This document shows, piece after piece, positions 11,201 through 24,733 of a DNA stretch of 64,000 nt. The notes under the pieces were generated by a model that did not search any database, was not told where the DNA came from, and saw only the letters and a program-made list of their open reading frames with translations. The stretch's first letter is position 1, and each line of letters starts with the position of its first letter. The translations under genes and the position numbers were made by a program. Source of the DNA: Typha latifolia (lineage: Eukaryota; Streptophyta; Magnoliopsida; Poales; Typhaceae); assembly GCA_019914945.1 (NCBI GenBank), contig CM034103.1, positions 9,610,001 through 9,674,000 on the forward strand, written 5' to 3'.

Positions 11201-14200
11201 CTTAGCAACTGACCCTAATGTGGCTCTTGGATACTATCAAGCCATTCTTTGTCATGCTACTTATATATAGAGTACAATATCAATATGTGTCAATAAGGTG
11301 AATTGACAACAGATAAATAGATCGTATCAGTCTACCAGAAGGAGCAACCATTGTCTCAAATGCCCATTAAGCATGCAGGGATCCTAGTCCATTCACAACA
11401 AGGTAGAAAAGGTAGTCTTAATAAATATAACATATTCAGCAAAGCTAATACATAAGAGAAAGAATAAATAAATAAAAGAGAGCTGGATGGAAGGTACTTG
11501 CTTGGGTTGTTGGCCAGTCTTTATGTATGATGTCTTCATGTTTATGCAAAACAACCTCCTCAATTGGCTTGCAATGTATTAGGCTAGTCAACAATGTGTC
11601 TATGATGTCGATTCCTACTTGTCCAATATAGTACAGGCAACTTGGTGTATGTGTTTGGAGATGATATGAAAAAGGGAGCATAGATAAACCAAGGTGAGAG
11701 TTAGGTTGAACAACATGCAGATGAATAGGTACACATCCTAGCATTGGGTAGGGAAAGTGAGAAAAGTGGGAGGGAGCGGAAGAGAGAATGATGATAGGGT
11801 TTAGAAATTCTGAAGATGGTAATATCCTTATATATATTAACGATGGATTCGAAAATTGACCGATCCTGAGTTGAATCGGCCAATCCGGATTGAGATTAGC
11901 CATATCGGCCGAATCGGCCGAAACTCGATCGTATCTAACCTAGGAAATATTAATAATTGATGTTATCAACTGCTTATTTTCAAATTTTAAATTTTTACTC
12001 TATCTCTCATACACACTCTCCTCTCACTCTCACACTTCATCGAGTTTATTTGGCAACTGTTTTGGTGAACCCGTCTGGCTAGTCCACACTTTGGTGAACT
12101 AGGATGAATTTTTTTCTTATTTTTTTTTCCTTTTTTCTCACCCACTTTTTAACTTTTCTTTTCTAACTGCTATAGAACAACAGTAAAGAGAGATATCCCT
12201 CTCATATTGTTCTACAGTAATAATCTACGAGTATAAAAATTTATCTAATTCAAATCGAAATTTATTATAGTTTTGAGTGAGTTTTTTTAGTTTTTAAAGT
12301 TTATATTTGACTAATTTTAATTTCTTATTTTTCTGTTATTTTTTATAAATTTTTAAAAAAATTTCTGTATTTTAAATAATATTTAGAATTTTACATAACT
12401 AAAAATAGTTCAATTTGATACGGGTGGCCGATACGATCGATACTGCCAATACAGCCAGTATGTATCATTTTTTTTTATAACGGCTGATCTTGATCCCAAT
12501 TCCAACACGGAGTTTTGAAACCTTGTTATTAAAATTATGCGGATGAGAAGAGAGTCATACACATAATCATATATATGTTGATATATTACAATACCTAGAT
12601 TTATGTAAATAAATTATAAACACACACACATATATATTTGTACATATCTATTAGTTGTATCTGTTTGTGATACATATTTGTTAAAACTTAAAAATGCTTA
12701 TGATATTCAGGGTGGTCAGGCCACCAAATATAGCAAATGCGGTATGGGCATGCCGATGTGGTCTAGCACTCTAGCCTACCAATTAAATATAAAGTATTAC
12801 TTATATAGTCCAAGTAAAGTACATTAGTATTTTGAATATTCTATCTGTAATAAACTAATCCTTAGGTAAAATATCTATAATAAGGAGAATCATGTTTTCT
12901 CAAATCCTATCAATAAATGTGATCATATTATAATCACATAATTACTCAAGTAAAGCAACAAGTTAGTTGATGATCACTAACAAAATACTAATCATGGAAA
13001 AGTGAAAAACATAATATTGATATATCAACAATATGACTTAAACTTATCATATGCATAACCCGGTGCATAGATATGCAGTCCATATAAGGGGCACATACGC
13101 ATATGCGGCCTATATCCATTGCTACATATGAGGGTCCATTTACCCGATGCCACTGCCTATGTGGCTGCTTCTATATATAAATATATATATCAGATCATAT
13201 GTTGCACAACAATTGCATAGCACACATAAGCAACATATTAGGGACTACTGTAATACTCTTTAGTAAGGAAGGTTGCCTGCGATTGAGAAACACACACATA
13301 GATTATCAACTAACTGAAGTTTCTGCAGAATGGTTTGGTATGGTACTTTGCAAAGAACATTTGTTTGTCAATGTAAGAATTATGATGAGAATAATGTTTG
13401 TACTTATAGACATTTGTGTGTTACATATATTCTAAAACACTGGAAAATTTCTATTCACTATGATGATTAATGGATAAACCTAATGGCATAATTGATCAGC
13501 AATAACCACTTTCTTGTGAACCTCACTGTTGATCTTTGTTTCTATTTACTTCAGAGAATACATGTTTTGGGTCATTGAAGTTGCTCTTATTGATCATTGT
13601 AGGGCGAATCAGACTCATTTAGCAAGCATGGCCAGCAAGATTTTCTGGCAACTGCTGATTACCTCTCCAGCTATGGCATCAATAAATTAATCACGAACAT
13701 GCAGTGTGCTTCTACGGCAGTTCTGAAAGAGTATGCATTTCATTACAACCATCTTTAAGCTTTTCCTAACACTCAGTTGTATAGTTGATATGCTTCTGCA
13801 GTTTAAGAACATATCTAATAATTAATGCCTGCCATATTCTGCATTCAACCATGGTACACAAACTTATAACTTGATTCATTTGCTTTAGTCTATTTCATTG
13901 GGCTCAATTTAATTAGTTTAGTATCTGCTCATTCTGTCTGCCTTGCTGGAACTTATCATTGACAACTTAGTTTAGGATAATGGCATTCTTGGTTTGCATC
14001 TAAATGAAAGTTTATTTTTCATTCCACAATGAACAGTTTGAATGAAGTTTGACGTCATATGCAGAAAACGGCTGAAGGATCCTTTCAGCATGGAACAACT
14101 CCATGAAACAATCATGGAAATATTGGAGTTGTTCATGACCATTGGTGAACCAAACTACTGGATGAGTTATTTAGTACCTGAAAATGCAACTGCATATAGA

Positions 14201-17049
14201 CAGCTGATGGTCATGTCTACTGATGGTTCTGATGACTCTTCATTTTTAATGGATGTGAGCAAGCTTGAGCAGCTAATTTCTGAGACTCGTGCAGTGCTGT
14301 CAAGGTATTGATGTGCTGTTCGTTGATTTTCATCTGTAGAGTTCTGTACCTGTTTCCATTTCTTTTTATGTGATTATTTGCTTGTAAAACCTCATACATA
14401 ATTTTGTCATAGAAATTCTTTTGATTTTCTATATCAACCAAAAGTCTGATGAAGCATCCTAGGATTATTGTTTTCTTGTCTAGAAATTGAAAGTTGGAAC
14501 CTTTATGTGATTATTTGCTTGTAAAACCTCATACAGAATTTTGTCGTAGAAATTCTTTTGATTTTGCATATCAACCAAAAGTCTGATGAAGCATCCTAGG
14601 ATTATTTTTTTCTTGTTTAGAAATTGGAAGTTGAAACCTGTCTTCTTGATGATTGATCTAGATTGAGAGGAAAGCACCTTGAGTGGGAGAAATTAGTACA
14701 CTGAATTATTATTTGAGTTATTGGAGATTTTAACGCACCAAGGAGGCGGCAACTAAGCAGGGGTAGAATTGTTGAAAATATCGAATAGAGAAGAAAGACA
14801 TTGGGAGATGTTGGAAGAGAGATGGGGTTCACCAGAAGGAAATATGTGAGAGAATTAAAGATGAGGTAGAATAGAAGTGCAAATGGAAGTGTGAGTTTTC
14901 TTGGGATTGTTGGCAAGAAACGTTAGAAGAACCTGAGGTGTTTTGGTGTATGGAGCAGGATCACTGAGAAAGCTCCTATAATAGTTCTTTGGTATTGTTT
15001 ATGTACTAGAAGATAGATTGTGATGGCAAATCTTTGAAGGACATATGAGGGCCAGAGGAAGGTCTACTTTTCTTTATTTTTTCAGAATCTTCATTGAAAG
15101 AAGCAAGAAAGGCTAGGTTGGACTCACAGGAGTTTGTGATGTCAAAATAGTGAAGGGATGGATTTCTGGAGAAAGTTAATTTCTGCAAATTAATAGAGAG
15201 GGGATGATAAATAAGATTGCAAATAACTATTTCTTTGTGGAGAACCTGGTGGAACTTCTTTCTGGAAGTTCTGTCAGTGGAATTTGTTTCTCTGAGGAGG
15301 CCTTGGCAGGAGTAGGTACAGTTTGCATGAAATCAAATTATTTTCCACTATAATGTTAACATAGATGTACTTGTGCTCAATTAGGTTTAAATATTGGTTT
15401 ATATGAATGGAATCAATAAGTTGATTGTGAAGAAGTTCAGAACATGAAGAGGGAAGATCATTTGTTAGTCGAAGAAAACTGTATGATACCATCTCAAATA
15501 AATATATGCAACTTGATCTATGAGGTGAGCAATACATTTTACGTTTACCCTCAACAGGAGAGAATGAAAATGGAAAAGATGAGCCGTATAATATTATAGG
15601 AATCAGATAAGAGGAATTGGATTGCAGATAATAGAACAAGATGGGAGAATATTATACAAGTTATAAGAAAAATGAAAAGAAGTGATACTTTTTAACATCT
15701 AAAGAAGTAAATTGAGAGTGGGAAGAGAGTAGACAAAGGTTGGAAATATGAAGATGGAAAGAGGAAGAAAAAGCTCTTCATGAAAGAGGGAAGATAATAG
15801 CTCAGTTTTAATCACTCAGCTCTTCTATGTATCAGGTTTTTAACTAACCAAGTGTTATCTTGGCTCTTCTCGACACTTTCACAGAAGGTCTGACTCCCTA
15901 CTTGAGGCACTTTTGAATAAATAACTCTTCATCGGTGCCTGTGTAGTCTTCTGATGGAATATGCTATGAAATTAAAGAATTCTGAGCTCGTGCTTGACTG
16001 CTCGACTCGAGCCAGTGATTCCTCAGCTTGAGCTCCACTTAATCTATTATTGAGCTTGGCTCATCGAGCTCGAAGTAGCCTTCAAAATGCTGGTGGTAAA
16101 CATGATGAACAAAAAGGATAGTGAAAAGGTGAGGATGGTAGAGGCTGACCATTATGATGGAAGGCGGCGAATATGATTGACTCGATCTATTATAAAGCTT
16201 GGCTGATTGGCTCATCGAGCTCGAAGTAGCCTTAAAAATGAGGGTGGTAAACATGATGGACAAAAAGCCTCGATAGTGCATTGTTGACAGGCCATCCCGA
16301 TAAAAAGGAAGGAGGATTTAATTGCCGAAAAGTGAATTGATAGTGTTGGACTAAAAAAAGAAATTGCTCCAAAGTGACAATAAAGATGGGGTTGAAGGTA
16401 GCAACCCGACCTAGCTCAGATGCCACGAAACGAAAATTGTATGAGGTGTCTAAATATGTCATCTCTAGTTCTTTAGGTGGAAAAGTGCTATGCGTGCCCA
16501 ATCAGAGTAGGCAATAGAGCTCGAGGTAATGTGTGAATTCAGGAGAATTATGAAGCCTTGGAAAGACTACATATGCTAGATATATACAATTGATTACATA
16601 TGTATGACTTGCATAAGATTTTCTTTTTTAATTTTACCTACCAAAATTGCTGCCAGCATTTTTGCAGCTCATAATATTTCCACAAATTCATAATTTGTCA
16701 AGTAATTTCTTATTTTCCCCTATGCTGCTGCATAAATATAATTTTCCTCCGATGATTGTAAACTTTTGCTGTTTTTTCTTGCAGCCCTGATTTTGGAAAT
16801 GTTGTGGAGATATCATTGAAGAAAGTGGTGGATTTTCTGGTAGAGACCATGAGTGCTCAATTTGGAAGGTCAGGGTCTAGTCCTCCCTCAGGAATACCCT
16901 TAGCCAAACTCTTGCCGCAAGTTGCACAATTGAGTCTGGCACTGCTCGAGGAGCCCAGCAGCAATAAGTTCATCCAGACTATCCAAAGTCTGCCCGAGGT
17001 TGAACTATTTTACACTCTTCTTTATGCAAACATGCCTCTAGAACCTTGA
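8293..17049 (+). CDS. PEX3: Peroxisomal biogenesis factor 3 (PEX3), 379 aa, seven exons
   Basis: PEX3 is the peroxisomal membrane anchor that docks the PEX19 chaperone carrying newly made peroxisomal membrane proteins. My exon join is 8293-8306, 8388-8549, 8641-8840, 9025-9155, 13603-13730, 14065-14304 and 16785-17049. It totals 1140 nt, all introns are GT-AG, and the frame holds throughout. Residues 1-35 show basic residues, a hydrophobic segment (VLVAAGVCGSGYLIYKLY) and more basic residues, the usual PEX3 N-terminal targeting and membrane anchor. Conserved plant PEX3 blocks follow: FENIQRISDTTTLP, VRVQVNILGRHLYLD, QQDFLATADYL, and the ending VELFYTLLYANMP. Length matches plant PEX3 (about 365-380 aa). 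Intron 4 is 4.4 kb and holds transposon debris; intron 6 is 2.5 kb with local duplications. The first exon carries only 14 coding bases, so the start rests on frame and on the RGFW motif across the junction. Confidence 0.95.
11800..12530. mobile_element. Non-autonomous DNA transposon-like debris in PEX3 intron 4
   Basis: Both sides of this segment carry repeated CGGCCGA/TCGGCC motifs (around 11875-11930 and 12420-12490). The far side reads, on the minus strand, AACAAGGTTTCAAAACTC, a start often seen in plant non-autonomous transposons. No transposase is present. The boundaries are approximate. Confidence 0.35.
14365..14638 (+). repeat. 137-bp tandem duplication in PEX3 intron 6
   Basis: TTTATGTGATTATTTGCTTG starts at 14365 and again at 14502. 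The following bases (CCTCATAC, TTTTGATTTT, CATCCTAGGATTATT) match closely in both copies. It lies 60 bases after the exon 6 donor site. Confidence 0.9.
16030..16290 (+). repeat. Imperfect 151-bp direct duplication in PEX3 intron 6
   Basis: The block CTCATCGAGCTCGAAGTAGC followed by GGTGGTAAACATGATG occurs at 16060 and again at 16211. The surrounding GAGCTCG-rich sequence resembles the ends of the hAT-like repeats elsewhere in the window, so it may derive from such a transposon. Confidence 0.75.
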
Positions 17050-18001
17050 GAGTTTTTATAGGGCGAAAATGGAAAATGTAATTGATGGTTTAGCTAGATG
17101 GATTATAATTTTTGATAGGATGCTGATATTGTTAGCAAAAATCAACACGAGATGTGAAATGCCCAGCAATCTGGGAAAAATAATGGTAGATAGGATATTG
17201 GTCGGAATTCTACCCATGTTACATTATATATGTTATTCTTTTTTAAACTTTATGGGTTGTGTTTTATACAACTGTACTGTAATTTCTGCATATTTTTTAG
17301 CTTTATTTTGCACTTGAACTCTTCAGAAGCTGGCTCCTTTGCTTATCCTTCAATTTGTGAACTTGATTTGAGCATCTCTATCTGTACTCCTATATGCTGC
17401 CTAAGAAAAGCAAACCTTCTGCAAGGAAATCTTCTCTTCTCTAGTAATTTGCATTTTGCTAGATCATCCACGCTGTTTCAATTCTGAATTACTACTATTA
17501 GCTCTTCGTCCTCTTTTTCTCTTTGGATCGTTATTGTGTTATCTTTGCCTCGTTTTATAAGTTCTTTAAATTTCTAAAACGTTATAGTTGTTCTCTGGAT
17601 GCTCTCTGTGCTGTTCTATAGGGTTTGTTCTAGGCAGTGGTTTGTGAATTGCTTTATGCTCGTTATCAAAGAAAGAAAACTACCACTTCTTAGACCTTAG
17701 TAGATGTGCATAGGGAGGCTAACAAAACTGTCAATATTTTAATCAGCTAATTATATTGTAAGATCATTAGCTAATTATATAGTAAGATTAACCAACTGCC
17801 ATCTTTGTGGGAGAGATTGAGAAATCCCAAGTAGCAATCCTAGCGAGAGAGATGCGACCAAATGTAATCTGTTGTAGTTATAAATTGTAAGCTTTTGGTC
17901 ATTTTTGGAGCTACGAATTTAACCTTTTCTTTCAAATAAGAAAAAAGAGAGGAGATAATATATTAACTCCTTGTTATCATTTATTGGTTGTTTTTCTCCT
18001 T
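17050..18001. other. PEX3 3'UTR and downstream, no further gene
   Basis: AT-rich sequence directly after the PEX3 stop. The open frames here are short, start at non-ATG codons and have no recognisable content. A poly(A) site should lie in the first few hundred bases, but I could not place it. Confidence 0.5.
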
Positions 18002-18007
18002 TATCTA

Positions 18008-18520
18008 GGGCTGTCTGGCTTGACGAGTGGCTTGGACTTGGCTCAGGCTCGGCTCAGGTGAAGCTCGAGTCCGGTTCAGCTCAATTAGAGACTAAGCCAA
18101 GCCGTCATAACAAGCTTGAAATTAATATCGAGCCGAGCCTGAGTTGGAGCCGGCTCGCTTAGGCTCGGCTCGATAGGCTCGATAGCCTCGATAGCCTGAC
18201 TAGCTATAACTAAGCCTCACCGATAACCCATTCAATATTTATCACCCTCACCTACCCATTCTCACCCATCACTTCACCCAGCCCATCATATCACCTTCCC
18301 CATCCTCAATTCCCTCACCCACCCCACACTCACCTTCGCCCTCACTCTCACCCTCATCCACCTGATCACCACTCATAACCTCACCCCACGCACCGCCACT
18401 TCCTCCCTCTCCGTCGGCCTCCATCGGCAAGCCACCACCACAGTGCCACGCCCTCCTCTCCGTCGACCTCCTCCTCCTCCTCGTCCTCCTTCTATAGCCC
18501 ATTTTGACATACCTTATTAT
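18008..18520 (+). mobile_element. hAT-like terminal sequence with CT/CA-rich leader, no transposase
   Basis: It opens TAGGGCTGTC and is packed with GCTCGGCTCAGG / GAGCCGAGCC units, then passes into a CCTCACC-rich stretch ending in CTCCTCCTCC. The same order (TAGGGCTGTC, GCTCGAGC units, then CT-rich leader) is seen at 39649-40200, just upstream of a hAT transposase pseudogene, so this is probably the 5' end of the same family. No transposase frame follows. Confidence 0.55.
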
Positions 18521-18559
18521 CATACTATGTCTTAGATTATTAATCGAAAACATCCAATT

Positions 18560-20730
18560 TTTGATGTTATTATTTTATACCTTCTTATCATTGAGATATT
18601 TATCATACTCTTACAATTACTAAAAATACCTCGAAAACACTACAGTTAGTTCTGCTTAACTATCTATAACTTATAGTTAACATATATGAGTTATTATAAC
18701 TATAAATACAAAATGACAGTAACATACTTAAAATATATTATTTAGGTCGAAATATAAATAAAGAGAGAACTAAATTTAAATCTAGGGAATTATTTTATTT
18801 TTATTTTAAAAATAATAAAATATTATGTATTAGTTGTTGCTAGGATAATATTAACTCAAAATATTTTTAAGACAGTAAAACCTACCGGCAAGAGTGGAGT
18901 TTATGATAAGATGTAAACGATGATAGAAGCAAAAAAGAAATGATTTTTTTTAATATTTGTTGATACTTTGAATCAATGTTAATAAAAAAATCAAATAACT
19001 ATTTTACTATCAACTTTTCTCTCTCTATTCTTTTTATTTAAAATTAATCACATCACATTTTTAAATAAAAAATAGCAAAACAAACATTTCAAAAGTTTTA
19101 TATGATTAACAAATCAAACTTTTCTCTATAAAGTTAGGCTTTAAGGTCCAAGTGTAATTATTCTGAAAAACAATAGCAAGAAGATGCAGAGTAATTCAAA
19201 AAACTTTCCGAATCCATAAATACAAAGATAATATATCAATAAATCCCATTGGAAGAAGGTCCAACGTAGCACTTTAATTGGAGAAATAAAATATTCATTC
19301 CAAGTTTAAGAATCTTGTAAAATAAAAAAATAAAAAAATAAAAAAAATAGAAATACTCTAAAATTATAACAATTGGAAAGCTTACAAGCAGCAAATTGAG
19401 TTGATGTCAACAATTATTGAAATCTTTCATATCTAGATATCACTTCATCAAAGCTATTTCCTTCTTTTTTTTTTAGAGATACTTCTTCTTTACATAGGAA
19501 GTTATAAAAGAAGTGCAAATTAACTTCTTCTTACAATCCCAGAAGAGAGAGTGAGTACAGAGTTTTTATAGCACAGAAACATGAAATGATCAGAAGATGA
19601 TAGAAAAATGCATAGCTCCCTTCAATTCAAACAAGGTTCATAGAGTGCTAATGCGGTTCCTGAGTTATGCAAACTATAAGCCTATCCCAAGAAGAATCTC
19701 AATCTCTATTGAGTAGTAAAAATGGAATAGGTCTCAATGCAATCCATAACCAAGCAGCTCAATCCACCCTTCTAAGGTCCCCAAAAGAATCTCTTAAGCC
19801 AAAAATATAAATATATCATCTAAATTCCAAAGGAATAAGTTAAACAAATCTGAAAAAGAAATAACCACATATCCACCAACAACACAGAGAAGAGGAGTTG
19901 CAAGGATATCTCATCTAAGAGCAAGCATAAGAGAGGTTGAGAGCATGAGATGCGTAATATTTTTTTTAACTCTTGATATGCATATCGTTGAAAACTGCAG
20001 CATACATTTTACATAGGCAATGTATATATTATATAGGTGATGTGTGACGTTTTTTTTTAAATTAGAGCGTACCTTTTGTATAGGCGATGTGTATAAATTA
20101 TATAAGTGATGCATAACTTTTTTTTAGAATCTCCATACGTATCTATAAAAAAATTAGAGCGTACATTTTACATAGTCAATACGTATAATATAATTGAGGC
20201 ATGTCGTTTTTAGGACACGATAGTCTTTTTAAAATTTGTTAGAACTAAATCAATAAAAAAAGCTTGAAATTATAATTTGATAAATGGAAGGCCTATTTTT
20301 GCCAATTAAAAAACATAAGGGCTTTTTGCTGCAAATTGCCCATTTTAAATAGAGGGGATTGTATATATATATTTTTTATTCATGGTGATATATATAATTA
20401 AACCTATAAGAGCTAACATCAATAAAATAATAAGGTTAAATATATTTGGGTGATTTTCAATAAAAATAAATATTAAAAATAATAAGCTATTACAGTCCAA
20501 TCTAGTTTGATTGGAAAATTTGCACCAAAAACACACTTATTTTCATTTTTGTCACTTAAACCTGTTTTTAGTTTTTCCTAGCAAGTCATTTTTAAAAAAT
20601 TTGCCCTTTTGTCATTTAATGCCTCATGGGACATTATAAAAGTAGAGAGAAGTGACGAGTATTCTTACTCTTTTTAGTATAGTAAGTCTAACAGTAGATG
20701 GAATAGAAACTGAAGCTTTGCTAGGAAAGC
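18560..20730. other. AT-rich intergenic sequence
   Basis: No coding frame that I trust. A motif around ATACGTAT/CATTTTACATAGGC recurs a few times between 19960 and 20190 and may be an old repeat. Nothing else is recognised. Confidence 0.5.
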
Positions 20731-20732
20731 TT

Positions 20733-22125
20733 CTATTTAATTATAAATGCTCGCAAATCTATGTTGCAGTCAGAGGTGATCCCCACTGTTGATAGGATAT
20801 AACTAGCCTTAGAGGGGGCAGGATGGATTTCACGATTTGGTTTGGTCTCCACAACCTTCACCATTATCGAGACTAGATTTTGCGCTCCCTCAATGTGATT
20901 TCGGAGAGTCTGATGACTATATTTGCCCTTGTCGACAAAAGCCTCCTCCAAAGTTTTGCTTGCATGCACCTGTGGAGAGGCGACACCCTCGCCAAGACAA
21001 GCAGGGCCAATTAACACGCCAGATGTGGTATCAGCATTGGTCAACACATTCGGCTTCTTTGATGTAACAAGTCAATTTTCACTATTAGAGCTTCCTAGTG
21101 AATGGAGAGGTCTAATGGGATCATCATGGAAAAGTGTCGGTGTCTTGGCCTCAGCCTCCCTTCACTACCATCGTCGGTGGTCTTTGGCAAGCCTTGGCTA
21201 GCTCCCAAATTAGCGAATTGCAGTATCAGGAGATCCATAAGCTTACTGTTAATATGCTCTAGGTGGTCCATTTTGATCTTTATTTTTAGAGATCCACACT
21301 TTGCACATTCTGCTTGGTCATGGTCTACACGACCGCAAAAGAGGCAGTGCCGAGGAAGCCTCTCATACTTGATGCCAATGTCTATAGTGGAGTCATTTAG
21401 CAAGGAGACTGTGAGCGAGCCAACTAACAGTTTAGTGATATCCACTTGATTTGCAAGATTTGGTGTTTTGCGATACACAACATTGTCATTATCGTATTAT
21501 CATATCGTTGTAATAAATCTACACCATTGCGCCGAGTCGAGGGCTTTAGAGGTTGCTAGGTACCTATCCGCTCAGCAAGCTTCCTTAATGTTTGTTTTTG
21601 AAAGGTTACTCCATGGGCAAACTATAGAACTGGACCCAAAACTCATTGTAGGTAAAACTCCAACTTTCTACCGACGTTTCTAGTCTAAAGGTCTCTGTTG
21701 GAAGACCACGGCGAGCCTAGCTAGACTTGCCACTTATCACTTTCCTTCTCAAAAGCCAACATGAAATATTTTTTTTTTTTTACCTTCAATGAACTCCAGA
21801 GACCTTGCCGTGTTCCAAGTTTTTTGCAAGAGCACTTTTCAATCCTATTGCCACTTATCACTTCTTTTCTCAAAAGCCAACATGAAAACATTTTTTATAG
21901 CTTCAATGAACTCCAGGGGCCTGCCGGGTTTCAAGCTGTTCGCAAGAGCGCTTTTCAGTCCAAAAACACTAAACTTCCTATCCCTGACGACCTTGCCGAT
22001 AAGGCAAAGCTCTGGGTTACTCGTAGGGACTATATTATCCTCCTGGAGAGGGATGACCTCTTTCATGTTTTAGCATGAGAGGAGAGCTACAAACTGCTTC
22101 AGAAGTAACTCCTCATTGGCCGACA
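20733..22125 (-). pseudogene. LINE (L1-type) ORF1, degenerate
   Basis: Minus-strand fragments line up in the order of a plant L1 ORF1. A start-like MSANEELLLKQF (about 22123) is followed by a DUF4283-like block (CLIGKVVRDRKFSVFGLKSA, 21845-22066). Next comes a KWISLNC/VDITKLLVGSLTVSLL block and a CCHC knuckle within YERLPRHCLFCGRVDHDQAE (21095-21478). A low-complexity C-terminal part follows at 20733-21047. In intact elements this protein binds the element RNA. Stops and a 121-bp tandem duplication break the frame. The matching ORF2 would be expected below 20.7 kb on this strand and is absent, so this is a truncated copy. Confidence 0.75.
21731..21972 (-). repeat. 121-bp tandem duplication inside the LINE ORF1
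   Basis: CACTTATCAC, CTCAAAAGCCAACATGAAA, TTCAATGAACTCCAG and CAAGAGC-CTTTTCA occur in the same order at 21731 onward and 21852 onward. Because 121 is not a multiple of three, the duplication shifts the ORF1 frame. Confidence 0.9.
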
Positions 22126-22299
22126 TTAGGAGAGGTGAAGCAAGTCTATTGGGGGGATGGGTGGAGGAAATTGAAGGAGAAAGAGGGTACAGAGAACAAG
22201 TACTTCTAGTCTTTAGGAAGGGTGGGGTGGCGCTTGCCAGCCAAACCTCATACAAGGTGGGAAACCCTAGTAGAGCTAGGAGAGAGATGCATAATCCTT

Positions 22300-24730
22300 A
22301 ACCATACCTTAGGAGACCAATTGTTATAAAAGAAAAAAAATGGTTAGTTAATAATAGAATAGAATAGAATAGAAAGAGAAAACTGAACTGATGGCGAGAA
22401 AACAAAGGCAGAGGAACGACTGTAATAAGTAGATTATAAATGGAAAGATGCAGATGATCTGGACTTGCGGGAGATCAGCAATAATTTTCAATTGAAAGGT
22501 AGATGTGGACTTGTTGGAAAACCTTATGAGGATGCGCGTATATTTTTATCCGGTTCGAATCCAACATTAGATTTTGTGGGGGGACTGCTACTGGCTTTGA
22601 CCGGTCAACTTTGGCTCCTCGATTTGCAACTGATCAAGTAATTAAGCTTAATTGTATCTTGTTTGAATTAGGCTTGGAATGAGATATACTTGTTTTTAAC
22701 TTTTAAGTGGTTTCATTTAGGCTTGAGCTCGAGCTCACAAAATCCCACTAAGAATATTTTTGAAAGTTTTTGGTGCCTTTTATGTCAAATTTGGATGAAA
22801 CAAATATGATACTTTCATATTGTTTTCAAACCACTAAGGCCTAATATTATGTTGTTCTTTTTCAATAAAGAGATACTTAGGAAGGAACCATATATTCCAT
22901 AAATACATATGATTACCATATATAAGTCCTTTGCTTCCATTTTCAGAGATATTGATTTGTTGCAAAAAGTTAAAACTACTAAGAAAGTTATTAGAGCAAT
23001 TGAAATTTTAGCAGGAGTAATTTTTTTTCTTTTAAATTAAAGGGTCTACGAGTTGGTTTTATTAGTGTAAAACTCCAGTTACTTTTACTAACTATACAAT
23101 ATGCGACGCGTTCTGATCTAAATTTTCGGAGGTAGTTATAGAGATATTTTTGCAGTCACCTTCTTAATGCCAGAGAAAACAAAGAGAGTTTTCTCTATGC
23201 CACTGAAAGCTTTCAAAATATTATAACTGCTACTATATTTCTTAAAATATTAAAGTTATCATTAAATTTTTGTTTAACCTTTTCAGAATTACTGTTTAGT
23301 TTTTAACAGAATATTCTTAACAGTTTATGATTAAAGTTAGCAATTACATGTAAATGACTAAAACACCTTTTTTAAGTTTAGAATATAAAATATTTTATCA
23401 ATAATTTTTTCTCATATAAAAGAAGATAAATTTTTTAAACTATTTTAAATACAATATACAAGTGTAAACAGTTTTTTAAAATCTAAGTTATGCTTTAATC
23501 ATAGTTAATTAGATTTAACTAATATAATAATATTTTTAAAGAATGTAGTGGTAATATGTTAAAATTTTATAGTGGCAATTATGGAAAAGAAAGAAAGAAA
23601 GAAAGAAGAAACCAACTTCCTCCATTGTGCTATCTTGTGGAATTACAACTACTCTGAAGGACTGAAAGCTGTGTGAATGTTCACAAGGAAGCAGTACTTA
23701 TCTCTTTATCTACATGCCAGTGGATTGTTCTTTAAAGTGGCTAAACAAATCATCAAATGGTACTCAGAAAAATATAAAGACAATTTTTTGTTAATATAGA
23801 GAAAAAAAATATCAAAGCAGTACTTGCTCCATTTTGCTATCTTTTTTTAATACATCTAATTATGATTATTTTTTTTATATAGAAAGAGAAAAGATACAAT
23901 ATTTTATAATTACTAGCTAAATCAGCAAACGTGATGGTAGGTTAAAGGCTGTCAAGTATCCCACCTGTAGAGGATTCATTGAGATGGCAATGTGGAGAAT
24001 CTACTGCTATTTTAATTATCAAATTATAGCAACTTATAACAATCCATCAAAGGATATATTAAATTAAGAATAACAAAAATCCATCAACGGATTTAAGACC
24101 TTGAATAGCTAGACTGGCGATGGTTTGAGATATGACAATCTATCTTTATAAGACTAGCAATTAAGTCACTTGAGAAATATATAAGCACTACTCCATTTCG
24201 AGGAGAAATGACCATGCATCGTTCTTAATCAGACAACTTCTGTTTACATACGACGTGTTCTTTGATTTCATGATTATGACCTATACATATCCAGATCAAA
24301 GTAATCCTAAGAGATCAATCTGTAAGAACTAAGTGATTACGTAGGAATTTAACATTTAAGCCCTCCCTAGTGGTAATTATATTCGAAGTCGTAGTATCTT
24401 GTACACTTATATATCCAGAACAAACCTTCTAGCTTTTGCTTTCTTACAGACTGGTATCCATGATATTCTAGACAAATGATTCAATACTATATATATATAT
24501 GGTATATCTACATAGAATAAGATAAAACGACAATAATAACAACCATAGTTTATTTATTGCAATAAACGTCATTTTATTTCATAGGCATGCATGTCATCAT
24601 CGCGTGCAACACGGTACTTATCGGTGCATGCTAATACATAGTACATAAGTTACAGGAAATTAAGCACAAATAGTTAAAGAAAACAAAAAAAAAATTAAGC
24701 ACAGAACAATCCACTGGCATATATTAGACT
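22300..24730. other. AT-rich intergenic sequence
   Basis: No gene seen. Short (GAAA)n at about 23590-23606 and A/T runs. A GAGCTCGAGCTCAC motif near 22725 resembles the hAT-like ends. Confidence 0.5.
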
Positions 24731-24733
24731 TTA

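Noticed and set aside
11445..11903. 152-codon minus-strand open frame in PEX3 intron 4
   Set aside because: No similarity to a known family by eye, overlaps transposon-like debris, and lies within an intron; kept out of the gene list.
9156..13602. Possible missing PEX3 exon in the 4.4-kb intron
   Set aside because: The joined protein (DGSPVL then GESDSFSKHGQQDFLAT) matches the family's spacing, so no extra exon is needed.
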